Positions 36,252 through 47,308 of a DNA stretch of 64,000 bases are shown here, piece after piece (positions within the stretch are counted from its first letter, which is position 1; each line of letters opens with the position of its first letter). This DNA comes from Mesorhizobium sp. NFR06 (GTDB lineage: Bacteria > Pseudomonadota > Alphaproteobacteria > Rhizobiales > Rhizobiaceae), in NCBI RefSeq assembly GCF_900115245.1, contig NZ_FOVT01000004.1, positions 124,001 to 188,000 on the forward strand, written 5' to 3'. The notes below the pieces were generated by a model. That model made no database searches. It saw only the letters and a list, made by a program, of their open reading frames with translations, and was not told the DNA's origin. The position numbers and the translations under genes are program-made.

Positions 36252-37631
36252 CTAGCTGCCAGCCCGCTTCATCCGCGCTGCGAAGAAGCCGTCAAGGCCG
36301 GAGATCGCGGGCGAGTCCAGCGCCATGTCGGCAGGCGTCGTGCGCAACGTGCCTTCTGGGGTCAGGAACGGACCGATGCTGGCGAATTCGCCAGGCCGGA
36401 TCGGGTCAGCGGCCACGCCGGGCGTTTCTGCCAGGAAATTGCGATAGAGCTCCTCGCCTTCGATCGGGTCGAGCGAGCAGTTGGAAAAGACGATGCGGCC
36501 GCCAGGCCTGACGAGACCGACGGCCTGGGCAAGCATCCGGTGCTGGAGGGCGGCGAGCTTTTCGACATCGGCCATGGTCTTGGTCCACGGCACGTCGGGA
36601 TGGCGGCGCACCGTGCCGGTCGAGGAGCAGGGCGCATCGAGCAGCACGGCGTCAAAGAGTTGCGAAGGCTTGTAGTCGAGCAGATCGGTCTGGACCAGTT
36701 CGGCCGTCAGGCCGAGGCGGTCGAGATTCTGCTTGAGCCGCGCCAGCCGGCTCTTCGACGGGTCGATAGCGGTGACGTTGGCGCCGGCCAGGATAAGCTG
36801 CGCCGTCTTGCCGCCGGGCGCGGCGCAAAGGTCGGCGACACGCTGGCCCCTGACGTCGCCGAACAGGCGCGCGGGCAGGCTCGCGGCTGCGTCCTGCACC
36901 CACCAGGCGCCCTCAGCAAAACCCGGCAGGTCGGTGACGTTGGCCGAGAGCTTCTCGACGCGCACCGTGCCGGTCGGCAGCACGATGCCGCCCAGCTTCC
37001 CTGCCCAGAGCGCCTGGTCGGATTTGACCGTGAAATCGACCGGCGCCTCGTGGCGATGCGCGGCAAGGATGGCGCGCGCCTTGTCGGCTCCGTAGGCAGC
37101 GGTCAGCCGCCCGGAAAACCATGGTGGCGCCTCGCTGGTGGCGGCTAGCGCCGGCGCTAGCTCGGCGTCCTTGGCGCGGGCAAGCGACCGCAGCACGCCG
37201 TTGACGAGACCGGAGAAGCGCACGGTGCGCGGATCGGATTTGGCGTGGGTGACGGCAAGGTCGACGGCGGCGCTGTCGGGAACGTCGAGAAACAGGATCT
37301 GCGCGGCGGCGACGTGCAGGATGTGCGAGAGCGCGGTGGCATTGGGCGGCAGCGGCTTTTCCAGCCGCCTGGCCAGCAGCCCGGCAATGGTCATGCGATG
37401 GCGCAGCGCCGTGACCAGGATGGCGCGCACCAAAGCGCGATCGCGGCCGTCGAGCGCCTTGTATTGCGGATGGCCATGCTCGTTGTCGGTCAGCCCGTCC
37501 AACGGCGTGCGGGCATCGATGACGGCGGCAAGCAGCCGAGCCGTCGCCTTGCGCGCGGCAAGGCCGGCGACGTTCTCGTCGCTGGCCCTATCCCGCGCAT
37601 TGGCTGAGTGCTCGCGCCTCGGCGGCGTCAC
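36252..37631 (-). CDS. rsmB: 16S rRNA m5C methyltransferase RsmB/NOP family
   Basis: A 459-residue RNA methyltransferase. The N-terminal NusB-like RNA-binding domain (~25-160) has [15 protein letters not shown] and [16 protein letters not shown]. The SAM domain shows [19 protein letters not shown] (motif I), [20 protein letters not shown], the [20 protein letters not shown] motif with a catalytic Cys, and [15 protein letters not shown] with the second Cys. It methylates a cytosine in the 30S subunit (C967-type in E. coli). The GTG start overlaps the stop of htpX by GTGA, so it is translationally coupled to the protease gene. Confidence 0.96.
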   Translation of the reverse strand: MTPPRREHSANARDRASDENVAGLAARKATARLLAAVIDARTPLDGLTDNEHGHPQYKALDGRDRALVRAILVTALRHRMTIAGLLARRLEKPLPPNATALSHILHVAAAQILFLDVPDSAAVDLAVTHAKSDPRTVRFSGLVNGVLRSLARAKDAELAPALAATSEAPPWFSGRLTAAYGADKARAILAAHRHEAPVDFTVKSDQALWAGKLGGIVLPTGTVRVEKLSANVTDLPGFAEGAWWVQDAAASLPARLFGDVRGQRVADLCAAPGGKTAQLILAGANVTAIDPSKSRLARLKQNLDRLGLTAELVQTDLLDYKPSQLFDAVLLDAPCSSTGTVRRHPDVPWTKTMADVEKLAALQHRMLAQAVGLVRPGGRIVFSNCSLDPIEGEELYRNFLAETPGVAADPIRPGEFASIGPFLTPEGTLRTTPADMALDSPAISGLDGFFAARMKRAGS

Positions 37632-38662
37632 GACCAGGGACCCCTCGACCGGACATTGCGCGGTCCGGTCGGGTTGCGGCCCCAGGGATTAGGCTTTGGT
37701 GGCGCCCGCTCGGCTTCTTGGGCCGGGTCTGCCGGCTTACCCCACGGCCCTGCCGATGGCTCCTCTGGCTGGATGGGGGGCGAAGAAGCCTCGCGCCGAT
37801 TGGCCGGCGATGCGCCGCCCATCTCGCGCGCCATATCCTGCAGCGCCGCGATGCGGTTCTCGGTGCTCGGATGGGTCGAGAACAGGTTGTCCATGCGCTC
37901 GCCGGAGAGCGGGTTGATGATGAAGAGATGCGCCATCGCCGGATTGCGCTCGGCGTCCGGGTTGGGGATGCGCTCGGCGCCTCGTGCGATCTTGTCCAGC
38001 GCCGAAGCCAGCCACAGCGGGTTGCCGCAGATTTCGGCGCCGCGCCGGTCGGCTTCGTATTCGCGGGTGCGGCTCACCGCCATCTGCACGATCATGGCGG
38101 CGAAGGGCGCGACCAGCATGGCCACCAGCACGCCGACGAAGCCGAACGGGTTGTTGTTGTCGCGGCTGCTGCCGAAAAAGAAAGCGAAATTGCCTAGCAT
38201 CGAGATGGCGCCGGCAAGCGTCGCGACGATCGTCATGGTCAGCGTGTCGCGATGCTGCACATGGGCAAGCTCGTGCGCCATCACCGCCGCGACCTCCTCG
38301 TGGGAGAGCCGCTCGAGCAAGCCGGTGGAGGCGGCAACGGCGGCGTTCTCGGGGTTACGGCCGGTGGCGAAGGCGTTGGGCTGCGGGCTGTCGATCAGAT
38401 AGGTCCTGGGCATCGGCAAGCCGGCCCGCTTCGCCAATGCCTGGACGATCGCATAATATTCGGGCGCGTTCTTTTCGTCGACCTCGACGGCGCGGTTCAT
38501 CGACAGCACCATCTTGTCGGCGTTCCAGTAGCTGAACAGATTGGTGCCGGCGGCGATCAAAAGCGCGATTATCATGCCGCCCGAGCCGCCGATCAGATAG
38601 CCGACGGCCATGAACAGCGCCGTCATAGCGGCAAGAAGCATGGCGGTGCGAAGCGTGTTCAT
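37628..38662 (-). CDS. htpX: Membrane metalloprotease HtpX
   Basis: A 344-residue zinc protease of the inner membrane that degrades damaged membrane proteins. Two helices at the N-terminus ([40 protein letters not shown]) precede the M48 active site [19 protein letters not shown] (HExxH ~residue 135), with the third ligand Glu in [14 protein letters not shown]. The C-terminal ~70 residues are a Pro/Arg-rich low-complexity tail, longer than in E. coli. Its stop overlaps rsmB. The neighbour on the opposite strand is a DUF1674 gene, a common arrangement in rhizobia. Confidence 0.96.
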   Translation of the reverse strand: MNTLRTAMLLAAMTALFMAVGYLIGGSGGMIIALLIAAGTNLFSYWNADKMVLSMNRAVEVDEKNAPEYYAIVQALAKRAGLPMPRTYLIDSPQPNAFATGRNPENAAVAASTGLLERLSHEEVAAVMAHELAHVQHRDTLTMTIVATLAGAISMLGNFAFFFGSSRDNNNPFGFVGVLVAMLVAPFAAMIVQMAVSRTREYEADRRGAEICGNPLWLASALDKIARGAERIPNPDAERNPAMAHLFIINPLSGERMDNLFSTHPSTENRIAALQDMAREMGGASPANRREASSPPIQPEEPSAGPWGKPADPAQEAERAPPKPNPWGRNPTGPRNVRSRGPWS

Positions 38663-38775
38663 CGTTTCATCCGTCTGACTTGGTGTCGGAGGGGGCGAAT
38701 AGGGGTCGATCCTGCTGGCATCATGGCTATATGATGGGAAAGGCCGTTCTTCGTTTCAATCGGCTGGAGTATCGC

Positions 38776-38988
38776 ATGACCGAAGAGCCAGGCAAAACCG
38801 AAGCCTCCGCCGAGCCGAAAAAAGTGCTGCCGTCAGCGGCGCAGCGGGCATTGGCCGAGGCCGAAGCGCGGCGCAAGCTCTATCGCGAGGCGGAGGCCGC
38901 GGCGCAGAAAGAAATCGGCGGCCGCGGCGGCAAGGAGCCCGGGCGTTACGGCGACTGGGAGGTGAAAGGGCTGACCAGCGATTTTTGA
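38776..38988 (+). CDS. DUF1674 protein (SdhAF4-like succinate dehydrogenase assembly factor)
   Basis: A 70-residue protein. The C-terminal signature GGKEPGRYGDWEVKGLTSDF is that of DUF1674/SDHAF4, whose eukaryotic members bind the flavinated SdhA subunit and help succinate dehydrogenase assembly. The N-terminal half is a charged Ala/Lys/Glu helix. ATG 38776 has GGAG 7 nt upstream; in-frame ATGs further up (38731) are less likely. It is divergent from htpX. The function is inferred from the family. Confidence 0.85.
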   Translation: MTEEPGKTEASAEPKKVLPSAAQRALAEAEARRKLYREAEAAAQKEIGGRGGKEPGRYGDWEVKGLTSDF

Positions 38989-39224
38989 CGAGAGCCGGTT
39001 CTTGATCGGCGGTCACGCAGATTGCATGCGTTGGCGATTGGCCGAACGCCCATCGCTTCGTCATCGTCGGGTCTGCGCTCCGCTGCGCGTCGCTCCGCCC
39101 GTGGATGACGAAGTTCGTAGGCTTCGGCCAATCTCGAAGGTTTGGCTGATTCGGCGAAACGAAAGGTGAAAATCTCGCCTGCCGACAAGCCTGCAATCCG
39201 TCAAATCCCTGTATGTACGAGGGA
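38989..39224. repeat. Intergenic region with a short palindromic repeat
   Basis: CGTCATCGTCGGGTCTGC ... CCCGTGGATGACG (39059-39110) is the short form of the CGTCAT...ATGACG repeat. It is flanked on the left by GCGATTGGCCGAACGCCCAT and on the right by CTTCGGCCAATCTCGAAGG, inverted copies of a GGCCAATC sequence. The same flank follows the repeat at 13936. No gene seen. Confidence 0.65.
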
Positions 39225-39890
39225 CTAGGCCGCAGCCCGTGTCGGCGACAAAGCGATGAAACCGGTATCGTCCGTCGCAATGGCGACTTCGTCATAAGAC
39301 CGGATTGTCGGGTGCGGCGTGACGAGCGGATGGATGTGCGTGGCGCTGATCACCATCACCGACGCGCCGGATGCCTCGCCGGCCGCGATGCCCGCTGGCG
39401 CATCCTCGAAGACGAGGCAATCGCGGGCCTCGACGCCGAGACGTTTTGCGGCCAAAAGGAAGCAGTCCGGCGCCGGCTTGCCGCGGGTGACGTCTTCCGC
39501 CGTCACCATCATGGCGGGAACCGGAATGCCGGCCGCCTTGATGCGCAGCAGCGCCAGTTCGCGCGGCGCCGAGGTGACGATCGCCCAGCGCTGCGGCGGC
39601 AGCGATTGCAAAAACGCAACGGCGCCGGGAATCGGGCCGATGCCTTCAAGGTCCTCGGCTTCGGCCTTGAGCAGCAAATCCGCCTCCACCACCGGATCGA
39701 TGCCCGGAAGCTTCAGCGCGGCAATCGTCTCGATCGCGCGCTTACCGTGGATCGTCGGCAGGAAGGCCGTCACATCGAGGCCCTGCCGGGTTGCCCATGT
39801 CGTCCATACCCGCTCCGCCGCGGCGATGGAGTTGAGCACCGTGCCGTCCATGTCGAACAGGAAGGCGGCGAATCTTGAGCCTGCAAACAT
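39225..39890 (-). CDS. HAD-superfamily sugar phosphatase
   Basis: A 221-residue HAD hydrolase, subfamily IA (beta-phosphoglucomutase/YfbT-like). Motif I FLFDMDGTVLNS (residues ~9-20) has both catalytic Asp; motif II is WAIVTSAP, motif III Lys lies in RGKPAPDCFLLAAKRLG, and motif IV is CLVFEDAPAGIAAGEASGA. It dephosphorylates a sugar phosphate or similar small molecule in the cytosol. ATG 39890 has AGGA upstream; the frame extends to 40004 without domain sequence. It is divergent from the transglutaminase-like gene. Confidence 0.92.
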   Translation of the reverse strand: MFAGSRFAAFLFDMDGTVLNSIAAAERVWTTWATRQGLDVTAFLPTIHGKRAIETIAALKLPGIDPVVEADLLLKAEAEDLEGIGPIPGAVAFLQSLPPQRWAIVTSAPRELALLRIKAAGIPVPAMMVTAEDVTRGKPAPDCFLLAAKRLGVEARDCLVFEDAPAGIAAGEASGASVMVISATHIHPLVTPHPTIRSYDEVAIATDDTGFIALSPTRAAA

Positions 39891-40060
39891 CGGGTGTCCT
39901 GGAGAATGGTTTTCGGGGAGGGCGAAACGCGACCCCAGTTTAGACCGGCCGGCACCTCCTGAGAAGGCGAGATGGCCGGCAATTCGGCACGCCGCTGGAA
40001 CCACCGCCGTTTCGAGGCGTTGAACAGCCAGTCTTCCAAAATCACCAAAGGGGGAACGCG

Positions 40061-40930
40061 ATGCTGATCCGGGTCGGCTATGAGATCGCCATTGAATGCG
40101 CGGCGGCGACGCCGATCATCTCGCTTCTCGACATTCATCCCGACCGACATGCCGACATCGCGCGGCAGACGCGGGTTCTCACCTCGCCTTCGGTGCCGAC
40201 CAGGACCTATCGCGACCGCCACGGCAATATCTGTCGCCGCTTCACCGCGCCCGCCGGGAGCTTCCGCATCCTTTACGATGCGGCAATCGAGGACAGCGGC
40301 GAGACCGATACGGTCAACGTGCTGGCGCGCGAAACGCCTGTTGCGGACCTGCCGGACGAGGTGCTGGTCTATCTGCTCGGCAGCCGCTACTGCGAGACGG
40401 ATCACCTCAGCGACGTCGCCTGGCAGCTTTTCGGCCACCTTCCCGCCGGCTGGGCGCGTGTCCAGGCGATCGTCGACTACGTCAACGGCCGGCTCTCCTT
40501 CGGCTACGGTTATGCCCGCGCGACCCGCACGGCCGCCCAGGCGCATGAGGAGCGGGTGGGCGTCTGCCGCGATTTCGCGCATCTGGCGATCGCGCTGTGC
40601 CGATGCATGAACATTCCGGCGCGCTACGTGAACGGCTATCTCGGCGACATTGGCGTGCCGGCCGATCCGGCGCCGATGGACTTCTCTGCCTGGATAGAAG
40701 TTCTGCTCGACGGCAAATGGTACACGTTCGATCCGCGCCATAACCGGCCGCGCATCGGCCGGGTCGTCATCGCGCGCGGCCGCGACGCCACCGACGTGCC
40801 GCTGCTGCACAGTTTCGGTCCGCACCGGCTCACCCTGTTCAAGGTCTGGACCTACGAGCAGGAAGGCAATCGCTTCAATCCTCCGCACCATGGCATCGAC
40901 CGGACGGTCAGCGCGCAGATGCTGGCCTAG
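40061..40930 (+). CDS. Transglutaminase-like cysteine protease-fold protein
   Basis: A 289-residue protein. A beta-rich N-terminal domain (~1-110) is followed by a transglutaminase core: YVNGRLSFGYGYARATRTAA, the Cys nucleophile in ERVGVCRDFAHLAIALCRCM (~residue 170), and DFSAWIEVLLDGKWYTFDPR, where the last Asp is the usual third residue. The catalytic His expected just before AWxEV is Ser here (FSAWIEV), with a His only in the following DPRHN. The family includes peptidases and amidases. GGGGGAAC precedes ATG 40061. It is a single gene; no ATP-grasp or alpha-E partner is adjacent. Confidence 0.88.
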   Translation: MLIRVGYEIAIECAAATPIISLLDIHPDRHADIARQTRVLTSPSVPTRTYRDRHGNICRRFTAPAGSFRILYDAAIEDSGETDTVNVLARETPVADLPDEVLVYLLGSRYCETDHLSDVAWQLFGHLPAGWARVQAIVDYVNGRLSFGYGYARATRTAAQAHEERVGVCRDFAHLAIALCRCMNIPARYVNGYLGDIGVPADPAPMDFSAWIEVLLDGKWYTFDPRHNRPRIGRVVIARGRDATDVPLLHSFGPHRLTLFKVWTYEQEGNRFNPPHHGIDRTVSAQMLA

Positions 40931-41251
40931 GGTCTATTGCTGGATCTCAAGAGCCCCCGGGCGGCTGTCTGCTTCATCACGGCCGCCGACCCGCTTCGGC
41001 ACAGCCGGATTGTGCCGAAGAGGGAACGGCCACGATAGCCGTCAAGGACATGGTAAGCGCTTCATGAACGTCTGACTTGCCAGCGCATTTTCGTTTACTT
41101 CCCGTTCACCCTCAGATTATCCGAAAGCCAGCAAAAACAACGGATTAACCGCCCGTTAAGCATCTCTCGGCGGCTGCCCGCCGCCTCTGGCCACATTCCT
41201 GCAACGCCTTATCCGAGCGGCACGAGGCCGGAGGCAGTGGGGGCGGAAGGT
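40931..41251. other. Intergenic region with a perfect 10-bp hairpin
   Basis: CTTCGGCACA (40994-41003) and TGTGCCGAAG (41011-41020) form a perfect stem around GCCGGAT. It could end the transglutaminase-like transcript although no T-run follows. The AT-rich stretch at 41075-41160 is probably the promoter of the next gene. No coding sequence seen. Confidence 0.5.
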
Positions 41252-42613
41252 ATGCGGTGGTTCAGAGGTGTCGTTCGTGGGGTGGACGGCTTTGTCCGGA
41301 ATCGCGAAGGCAACTTCGCGGTCCTGTTCGGGGCTGCCGCATCGGTCCTCGCGCTGGGGGTGGGATTCGCGGTCAATATCTCGCAGCTCTACAATGCGAG
41401 GTCGAGCCTGCAGGGCGTCGTCGACGCCGCCGTGACCTCGACGGCCCGCGATCTCACCCTCGGCGTCATCGAGGAGGCCGATGCCAACAAAATGGTCCAG
41501 GTGTTCCTCGAGGCCAACAGTACCGCCGGGATTCTGCAAGCCGATCAGATCGTTCTTGACAAGCTTACCGTCGACAGGTCGGCCAAAACCGTGCAGGCGG
41601 ATGCACATGTCGATGTCGGCCTTTATTTCCCGCTGTTCAGCACCAGCAGCATGCGACGCGTGACCGCCTCGACCACTGCGCTTTATTCCGACAAGACGGT
41701 CGAGGTGGCGATGATGCTCGACGTCACCGGTTCGATGGCAGGCCAGAAGATAAAGGACCTGCGGACTGCGGCGGGCAACGCGGTCGATTCGTTCCTCACC
41801 GGCCAGAACGCCTCCAACCCGCGGGTGCGGGTGGCGATCGTGCCTTATGCCAATTCGGTCAATGCAGGCTCGCTTGCCGCAAGCACCGTGTTCGTCGAGA
41901 CCAAGGCCAGCGAGCGCAAGCAGGCGCCGGGCAATGACGACCCGAAATATGTCTCGGCATCGACGCGGCCGGACAACTGCGCCACCGAGCGCAAGGGCGC
42001 CTACCAATATTCCGATGCCGGCCCGAATGTCAGCATGGTCAACCGGGACCTCTATTTGTCCGACTTTGCCAGGTCGAGCCACACACGAGCCTGCCCCGTC
42101 GCAACAATACAGCCGCTGACCACAGATGCGTCAGCTCTGAACAATGTCATCAAGGACCTTGAGGCCTCCGGCGGCACCGCAGGCCATATCGGCGTGCAAT
42201 GGGCATGGTACATGCTTTCGGAAAACTGGGGCAGCGTCATGAAGGCCTCGCAGCGGCCGGCCAAAATGGATCCCAAGAAGGTGGCGAAATACGTGATCCT
42301 GATGACCGACGGCGAATTCAACCTGTCCTATTTCGACGCCAACGATCCGAATCAGGTCTATGACAATGCCGGCAAGGTACAGACGCGGACCGCGGCAACG
42401 ACGCTCTGCGCGGCAATGCGCGACAACGGCATAGAGATCTTCACCATCGGCTTTGCCCTCACCGAGAAGAACGCCAAGTCGACGCTGCAGTCTTGGGCCA
42501 GTCCCGATACAGGCAACAGCAGGCATTTCTACCAGGCGGCCAACGGCACCGAGCTCGACAAGGCCTTCCAGGATATCGTGCTCACCATCGACAACCTCAC
42601 GGTGACCAGGTAG
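41252..42613 (+). CDS. TadE/TadG-like pilus-associated protein with von Willebrand A domain
   Basis: A 453-residue membrane-anchored protein. The N-terminal segment FVRNREGNFAVLFGAAASVLALGVGFAVN is a TadE/G-type helix preceded by the conserved EGNFAVLF. Residues ~40-145 are periplasmic; a von Willebrand A domain starts at about 150 with the metal site MMLDVTGSM (DxTxS) and has KYVILMTDGEFN later. ATG 41252 has GGAAGG upstream. TadG-like proteins accompany Flp/Tad adhesive pili, but no other tad gene is adjacent, so it is an orphan. A terminator follows at 42648-42681. Confidence 0.88.
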   Translation: MRWFRGVVRGVDGFVRNREGNFAVLFGAAASVLALGVGFAVNISQLYNARSSLQGVVDAAVTSTARDLTLGVIEEADANKMVQVFLEANSTAGILQADQIVLDKLTVDRSAKTVQADAHVDVGLYFPLFSTSSMRRVTASTTALYSDKTVEVAMMLDVTGSMAGQKIKDLRTAAGNAVDSFLTGQNASNPRVRVAIVPYANSVNAGSLAASTVFVETKASERKQAPGNDDPKYVSASTRPDNCATERKGAYQYSDAGPNVSMVNRDLYLSDFARSSHTRACPVATIQPLTTDASALNNVIKDLEASGGTAGHIGVQWAWYMLSENWGSVMKASQRPAKMDPKKVAKYVILMTDGEFNLSYFDANDPNQVYDNAGKVQTRTAATTLCAAMRDNGIEIFTIGFALTEKNAKSTLQSWASPDTGNSRHFYQAANGTELDKAFQDIVLTIDNLTVTR

Positions 42614-42647
42614 CGGTCGCCGACTGAAAGCCGACACCAAAAAGGAA

Positions 42648-42681
42648 AAGGCCGCCGCTTCTTCACGAAGCCGGCGGCCTT
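42648..42681. terminator. Bidirectional rho-independent terminator
   Basis: AAGGCCGCCG and CGGCGGCCTT form a 10-bp stem; inner CTTC/GAAG can extend it. Read on the minus strand it is followed by TTCCTTTTTGG, a good T-run, so it can end the small minus-strand unit at 42750-42821 as well as the tadG-like transcript. Confidence 0.8.
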
Positions 42682-42712
42682 CCGTGTTTCCGTCCATGAC
42701 GCGGCTCCTGGC

Positions 42713-42731
42713 GGCAGCCCTTCGGGCTACC
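42713..42731 (-). other. Stable hairpin after the 23-codon ORF
   Basis: GGTAGCCC and GGGCTGCC (minus strand) pair over 8 bp with one G-U around GAA. It lies 18 bp after the ORF stop and has no T-run, so it is more likely an RNA structure than a terminator. Confidence 0.6.
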
Positions 42732-42749
42732 TGCCGCGCGTCTCGCGCC

Positions 42750-42821
42750 TTAACGGGAAGACTGCTTCCCGGAAGTGCAATCCGCTGAGCTCACGTTCTG
42801 GAAAACGAAATCACTCGACAT
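42750..42821 (-). CDS. 23-residue peptide with a perfect anti-SD match
   Basis: A 24-codon ORF (including stop) on the minus strand. Its ribosome site (42823-42836) is AAAGGAGGTGATCC, a 14-nt perfect complement of the 3' end of 16S rRNA, with AGGAGG 7 nt from ATG 42821. The peptide is Ser-rich and neutral, starting MSSDFVFQNVSSADC, with one Cys and no membrane segment. A promoter-like pair lies at 42858-42886, a hairpin at 42713-42731 and a terminator at 42648-42681, so it is a complete ~200-nt unit. I recognise no family. It may be a real micropeptide, a dual-function RNA or a ribosome-sequestering RNA. Confidence 0.55.
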   Translation of the reverse strand: MSSDFVFQNVSSADCTSGKQSSR

Positions 42822-42857
42822 CGGATCACCTCCTTTCGGTTTGTTGAACACTGCCTC

Positions 42858-42886
42858 ATGATGGGGTGGCGATCCGCAAATGACAA
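42858..42886 (-). promoter_or_regulatory. Putative promoter of the 23-codon ORF unit
   Basis: Minus-strand TTGTCA (42881-42886), a 17-bp spacer and CATCAT (42858-42863). The leader would be about 30 nt before the ATG, most of it the strong ribosome site. Confidence 0.4.
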
Positions 42887-43028
42887 GATGCCGTTGCGGA
42901 ATGGCCGGACGGGAGATGGGAAATCCGCCGCCGCGGTGCTTTTTCGCAACAGAATTGGGATTGCGGTCCGCGGGCCGATTGGACGACAGTGTCGTCCTGG
43001 AGCGGATTCGATGCATCGGGAGGTGGGA

Positions 43029-44297
43029 ATGAACGCCGCCGACAGGGCCGCCCGGATCGTGCGGACGATCATCGAGACGCTGCAGCCGGGTTTCGCGGTC
43101 AAGCTGTGGACCGGCGAGCGTATCGGTCCCGCCAACGGCCCGGTGCTTACCATCAACGATCAGGACATCGTCTGGCAGCTGGTGCGCCGTCCGACCTTCT
43201 CGACGCTGGTCGAGATGTGGATTTCCAAGACCGTCGACATCGAGGACGGGACGCTGTTCGACTTCTACGCGCTGCCCTCGCAGGGCAAGCTCAGGACGAA
43301 GCTCAAATCCTTGCCGAAACTGGCGATCCTGCGCGACCTGCCGGCGGTGCTGTTGTCGCGAAAACAGATGACGGCGCGCAGCGACCTTTCCGGTCGCAAC
43401 CCTTATGTCAGCGGTTCGAGCCAGGAAGCGATCCAGCATCACTACGACATATCGAACGCCTTCTACCGCCTCTTCCTCGACGAGCGCATGGTCTATAGCT
43501 GCGGCTACTTCAAGGATTTCGCCAATGGCATCGACCAGGCGCAATTCGACAAGCTCGACCACATCTGCCGCAAGCTCAGGCTGAAGCCCGGCGAAAGGCT
43601 GCTCGACATCGGCTGCGGCTGGGGCGCGATGCTCATCCATGCGGCGAAGAACTACGGTGTCGTCGGCCACGGCGTGTCGCTGTCGCAAGCTCAGACCGAG
43701 CTCGCCCGCGAGCGCATTCGCGCCGAGGGGCTGCAGGACCGCATCACCATCGAGATAAAGTCCTATGCCGAACTCTCCGGCTCCTTCGACAAGATCTCGT
43801 CGATCGGCATGTTCGAGCATCTGGGGCTCGCCAACCACGCGGCCTATTTTTCGGCCGTCCACCGCCTGCTGAAGCCCGGCGGCATCTATTTGCACCATGC
43901 CATCACCAGGCGCAGCAAGGGCGACGCCAGGAAGACCTTGCGCAAGGGACCGGAGTACAAAGCGCTGATCAAATACATCTTTCCCGGCGGCGAGCTCGAC
44001 ACGATCGGCATGACGCTGGGCAATCTCGAGGCGCACGGCTTCCTGGTCTATGACGTCGAGAATCTGCGCGAGCACTACGGGCGCACCTGTCGGCTGTGGG
44101 CCGAGCGTCTGCACGCGCGTTTCGACGAGGCGATCGCCGAGGTGGGCGAGGCCAAGGCGCGGCTGTGGCTGCTCTATCTCACGGGCTGCTCGATCACCTT
44201 CGAGCGCGCGTCGGCGCAGATTTTCCAGACTGTCGCCACCAAACGCGCGCGCGGCCCGAGCGGCCTGCCGCTGACCCGGGCGGATCTGTATCGATAG
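43029..44297 (+). CDS. cfa: Cyclopropane-fatty-acyl-phospholipid synthase family protein
   Basis: A 422-residue SAM-dependent methyltransferase that adds a methylene across double bonds of membrane phospholipid acyl chains. The N-terminal lipid-binding part (~1-130) is followed by NAFYRLFLDERMVYSCGYF and the SAM motif GERLLDIGCGWGAMLIHAAK (~residues 195-214). HGVSLSQAQTELARERI, SSIGMFEHLGLANHAAYF and YIFPGGELDTIG match the family, including the Glu/His bicarbonate-site region. ATG 43029 has GGAGG 5 nt upstream; ATG 43011 is a weaker alternative. It is a single gene; many rhizobia have two or more paralogues. Confidence 0.92.
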   Translation: MNAADRAARIVRTIIETLQPGFAVKLWTGERIGPANGPVLTINDQDIVWQLVRRPTFSTLVEMWISKTVDIEDGTLFDFYALPSQGKLRTKLKSLPKLAILRDLPAVLLSRKQMTARSDLSGRNPYVSGSSQEAIQHHYDISNAFYRLFLDERMVYSCGYFKDFANGIDQAQFDKLDHICRKLRLKPGERLLDIGCGWGAMLIHAAKNYGVVGHGVSLSQAQTELARERIRAEGLQDRITIEIKSYAELSGSFDKISSIGMFEHLGLANHAAYFSAVHRLLKPGGIYLHHAITRRSKGDARKTLRKGPEYKALIKYIFPGGELDTIGMTLGNLEAHGFLVYDVENLREHYGRTCRLWAERLHARFDEAIAEVGEAKARLWLLYLTGCSITFERASAQIFQTVATKRARGPSGLPLTRADLYR

Positions 44298-44299
44298 CC

Positions 44300-45048
44300 C
44301 TAAACGAAGCGCATCGGCGCGCCGATCCCGACGCGCGCCGGCCGGTCGACGGTGCAGTAGACGCCGAGATTGTGGGCGTTGTGGCGCACCAGATTGCGCA
44401 GGATGCCGGGATCGGTGTCGAAGCCGTCCTGGGCGATGATGGTGAAGCCGCAGCGGCGGCAGGGTTCGGAGACGGTGAGCAGCAGATCGCCGACCGCGAG
44501 TTTCCTGCCGATCCATTCCGTCTCCGGAAAGGCGCCTTCGACGGGGTCCATGTCGACGACGATGTTGGGCCGGAAGCGGCGCGGATCGGGCGCACCCCCG
44601 GGATGCAGCGCCTTCAACCTGGCCAGCGAGGCGGTGGTGAGCAGATGGATGGGCGCCTTGGCGTAGCGGGCCTCGGTCAGCGGGCCGGCATAGAAAGGCG
44701 CCGCGATCTCAGCGCCGAAAGGTCGGATCGAGGCCTCGAAGCCGAGAAAGGCGGATACGGCGCGGTCGCTTCGAGGATCGGGCGCCGGCAGCCAGCCGCC
44801 GCCGGGCACGGCCACTTCGAGCCGCCGCTCCTCGGTGAGCCTGGTGCGGATCAGCGGCACCTTGTGCCATTTGGCTTCGCGATCGGGTCTGGCGATCTCG
44901 CCGCTGGCGGTATCGACAAGCCCAAACAGCCGGTCGCCGTCGACGGTTTTCAGGCCGACGGAGATGGCGTCAAGACGCTCGCCGGCGAGCGAGCTCGCCG
45001 GATAGCGCCAGAGCTGGCTGACGGCGCCGAGGATTGCCTCGCCGGCCA

Positions 45049-45049
<1 letters not shown>
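44300..45049 (-). CDS. MOSC-domain protein
   Basis: A 249-residue protein with an N-terminal MOSC beta-barrel (SQLWRYPASSLAGERLDAIS, GDRLFGLVDTASGEIARPDR) and a C-terminal MOSC core (PDPRRFRPNIVVDM, WIGRKLAVGDLLLTVSEPCRRCGFTIIAQ). The conserved Cys lies in SEPCRRCGF. The family carries sulfur or molybdenum cofactor and includes N-hydroxylated-compound reductases (mARC/YcbX). The start ATG overlaps the acs stop by one base (TGATG), so it is translated after acs on the same mRNA. The reaction is not assigned. Confidence 0.9.
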
Positions 45050-47004
<1,955 letters not shown>

Positions 47005-47308
47005 TCCTTGCTTTCCTCCCAAACCGTTCCGCCGGCTTGACGACCGGCGGTATCGCGGCGAAGCGGCCGCGAATTCGCCGGCATTATTAACAGTTCCGCC
47101 GCGACGGCAACATTAGACGTTGGATTCGCGTGGCGGGATGACGCAGGGCAGGAGCGAAATGCTGTCAGCACTCGCGGCTTGTCGCTGCTAACCAACTGTT
47201 TTGGCGGCGAAAATTCCGACTGCGCCAGCAGAAATCAATAGACAGTTAAGCAACCCGGGCGCAGAATCCACGTTGGGAGGAAAGGAGAACCGACCAGGGA
47301 ACAGGGAA

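Noticed and set aside
42823-42836. Plus-strand GGATCACCTCCTTT, identical to the 3' end of 16S rRNA, as an rRNA remnant
   Set aside because: Flanking bases do not resemble the end of 16S rRNA; the match is better read on the minus strand as a strong ribosome site before an ATG.
42750-44516. 588-codon minus-strand frame ending with the 23-residue peptide
   Set aside because: Most of it is antisense to the cyclopropane synthase gene; only the last 24 codons have their own strong ribosome site.
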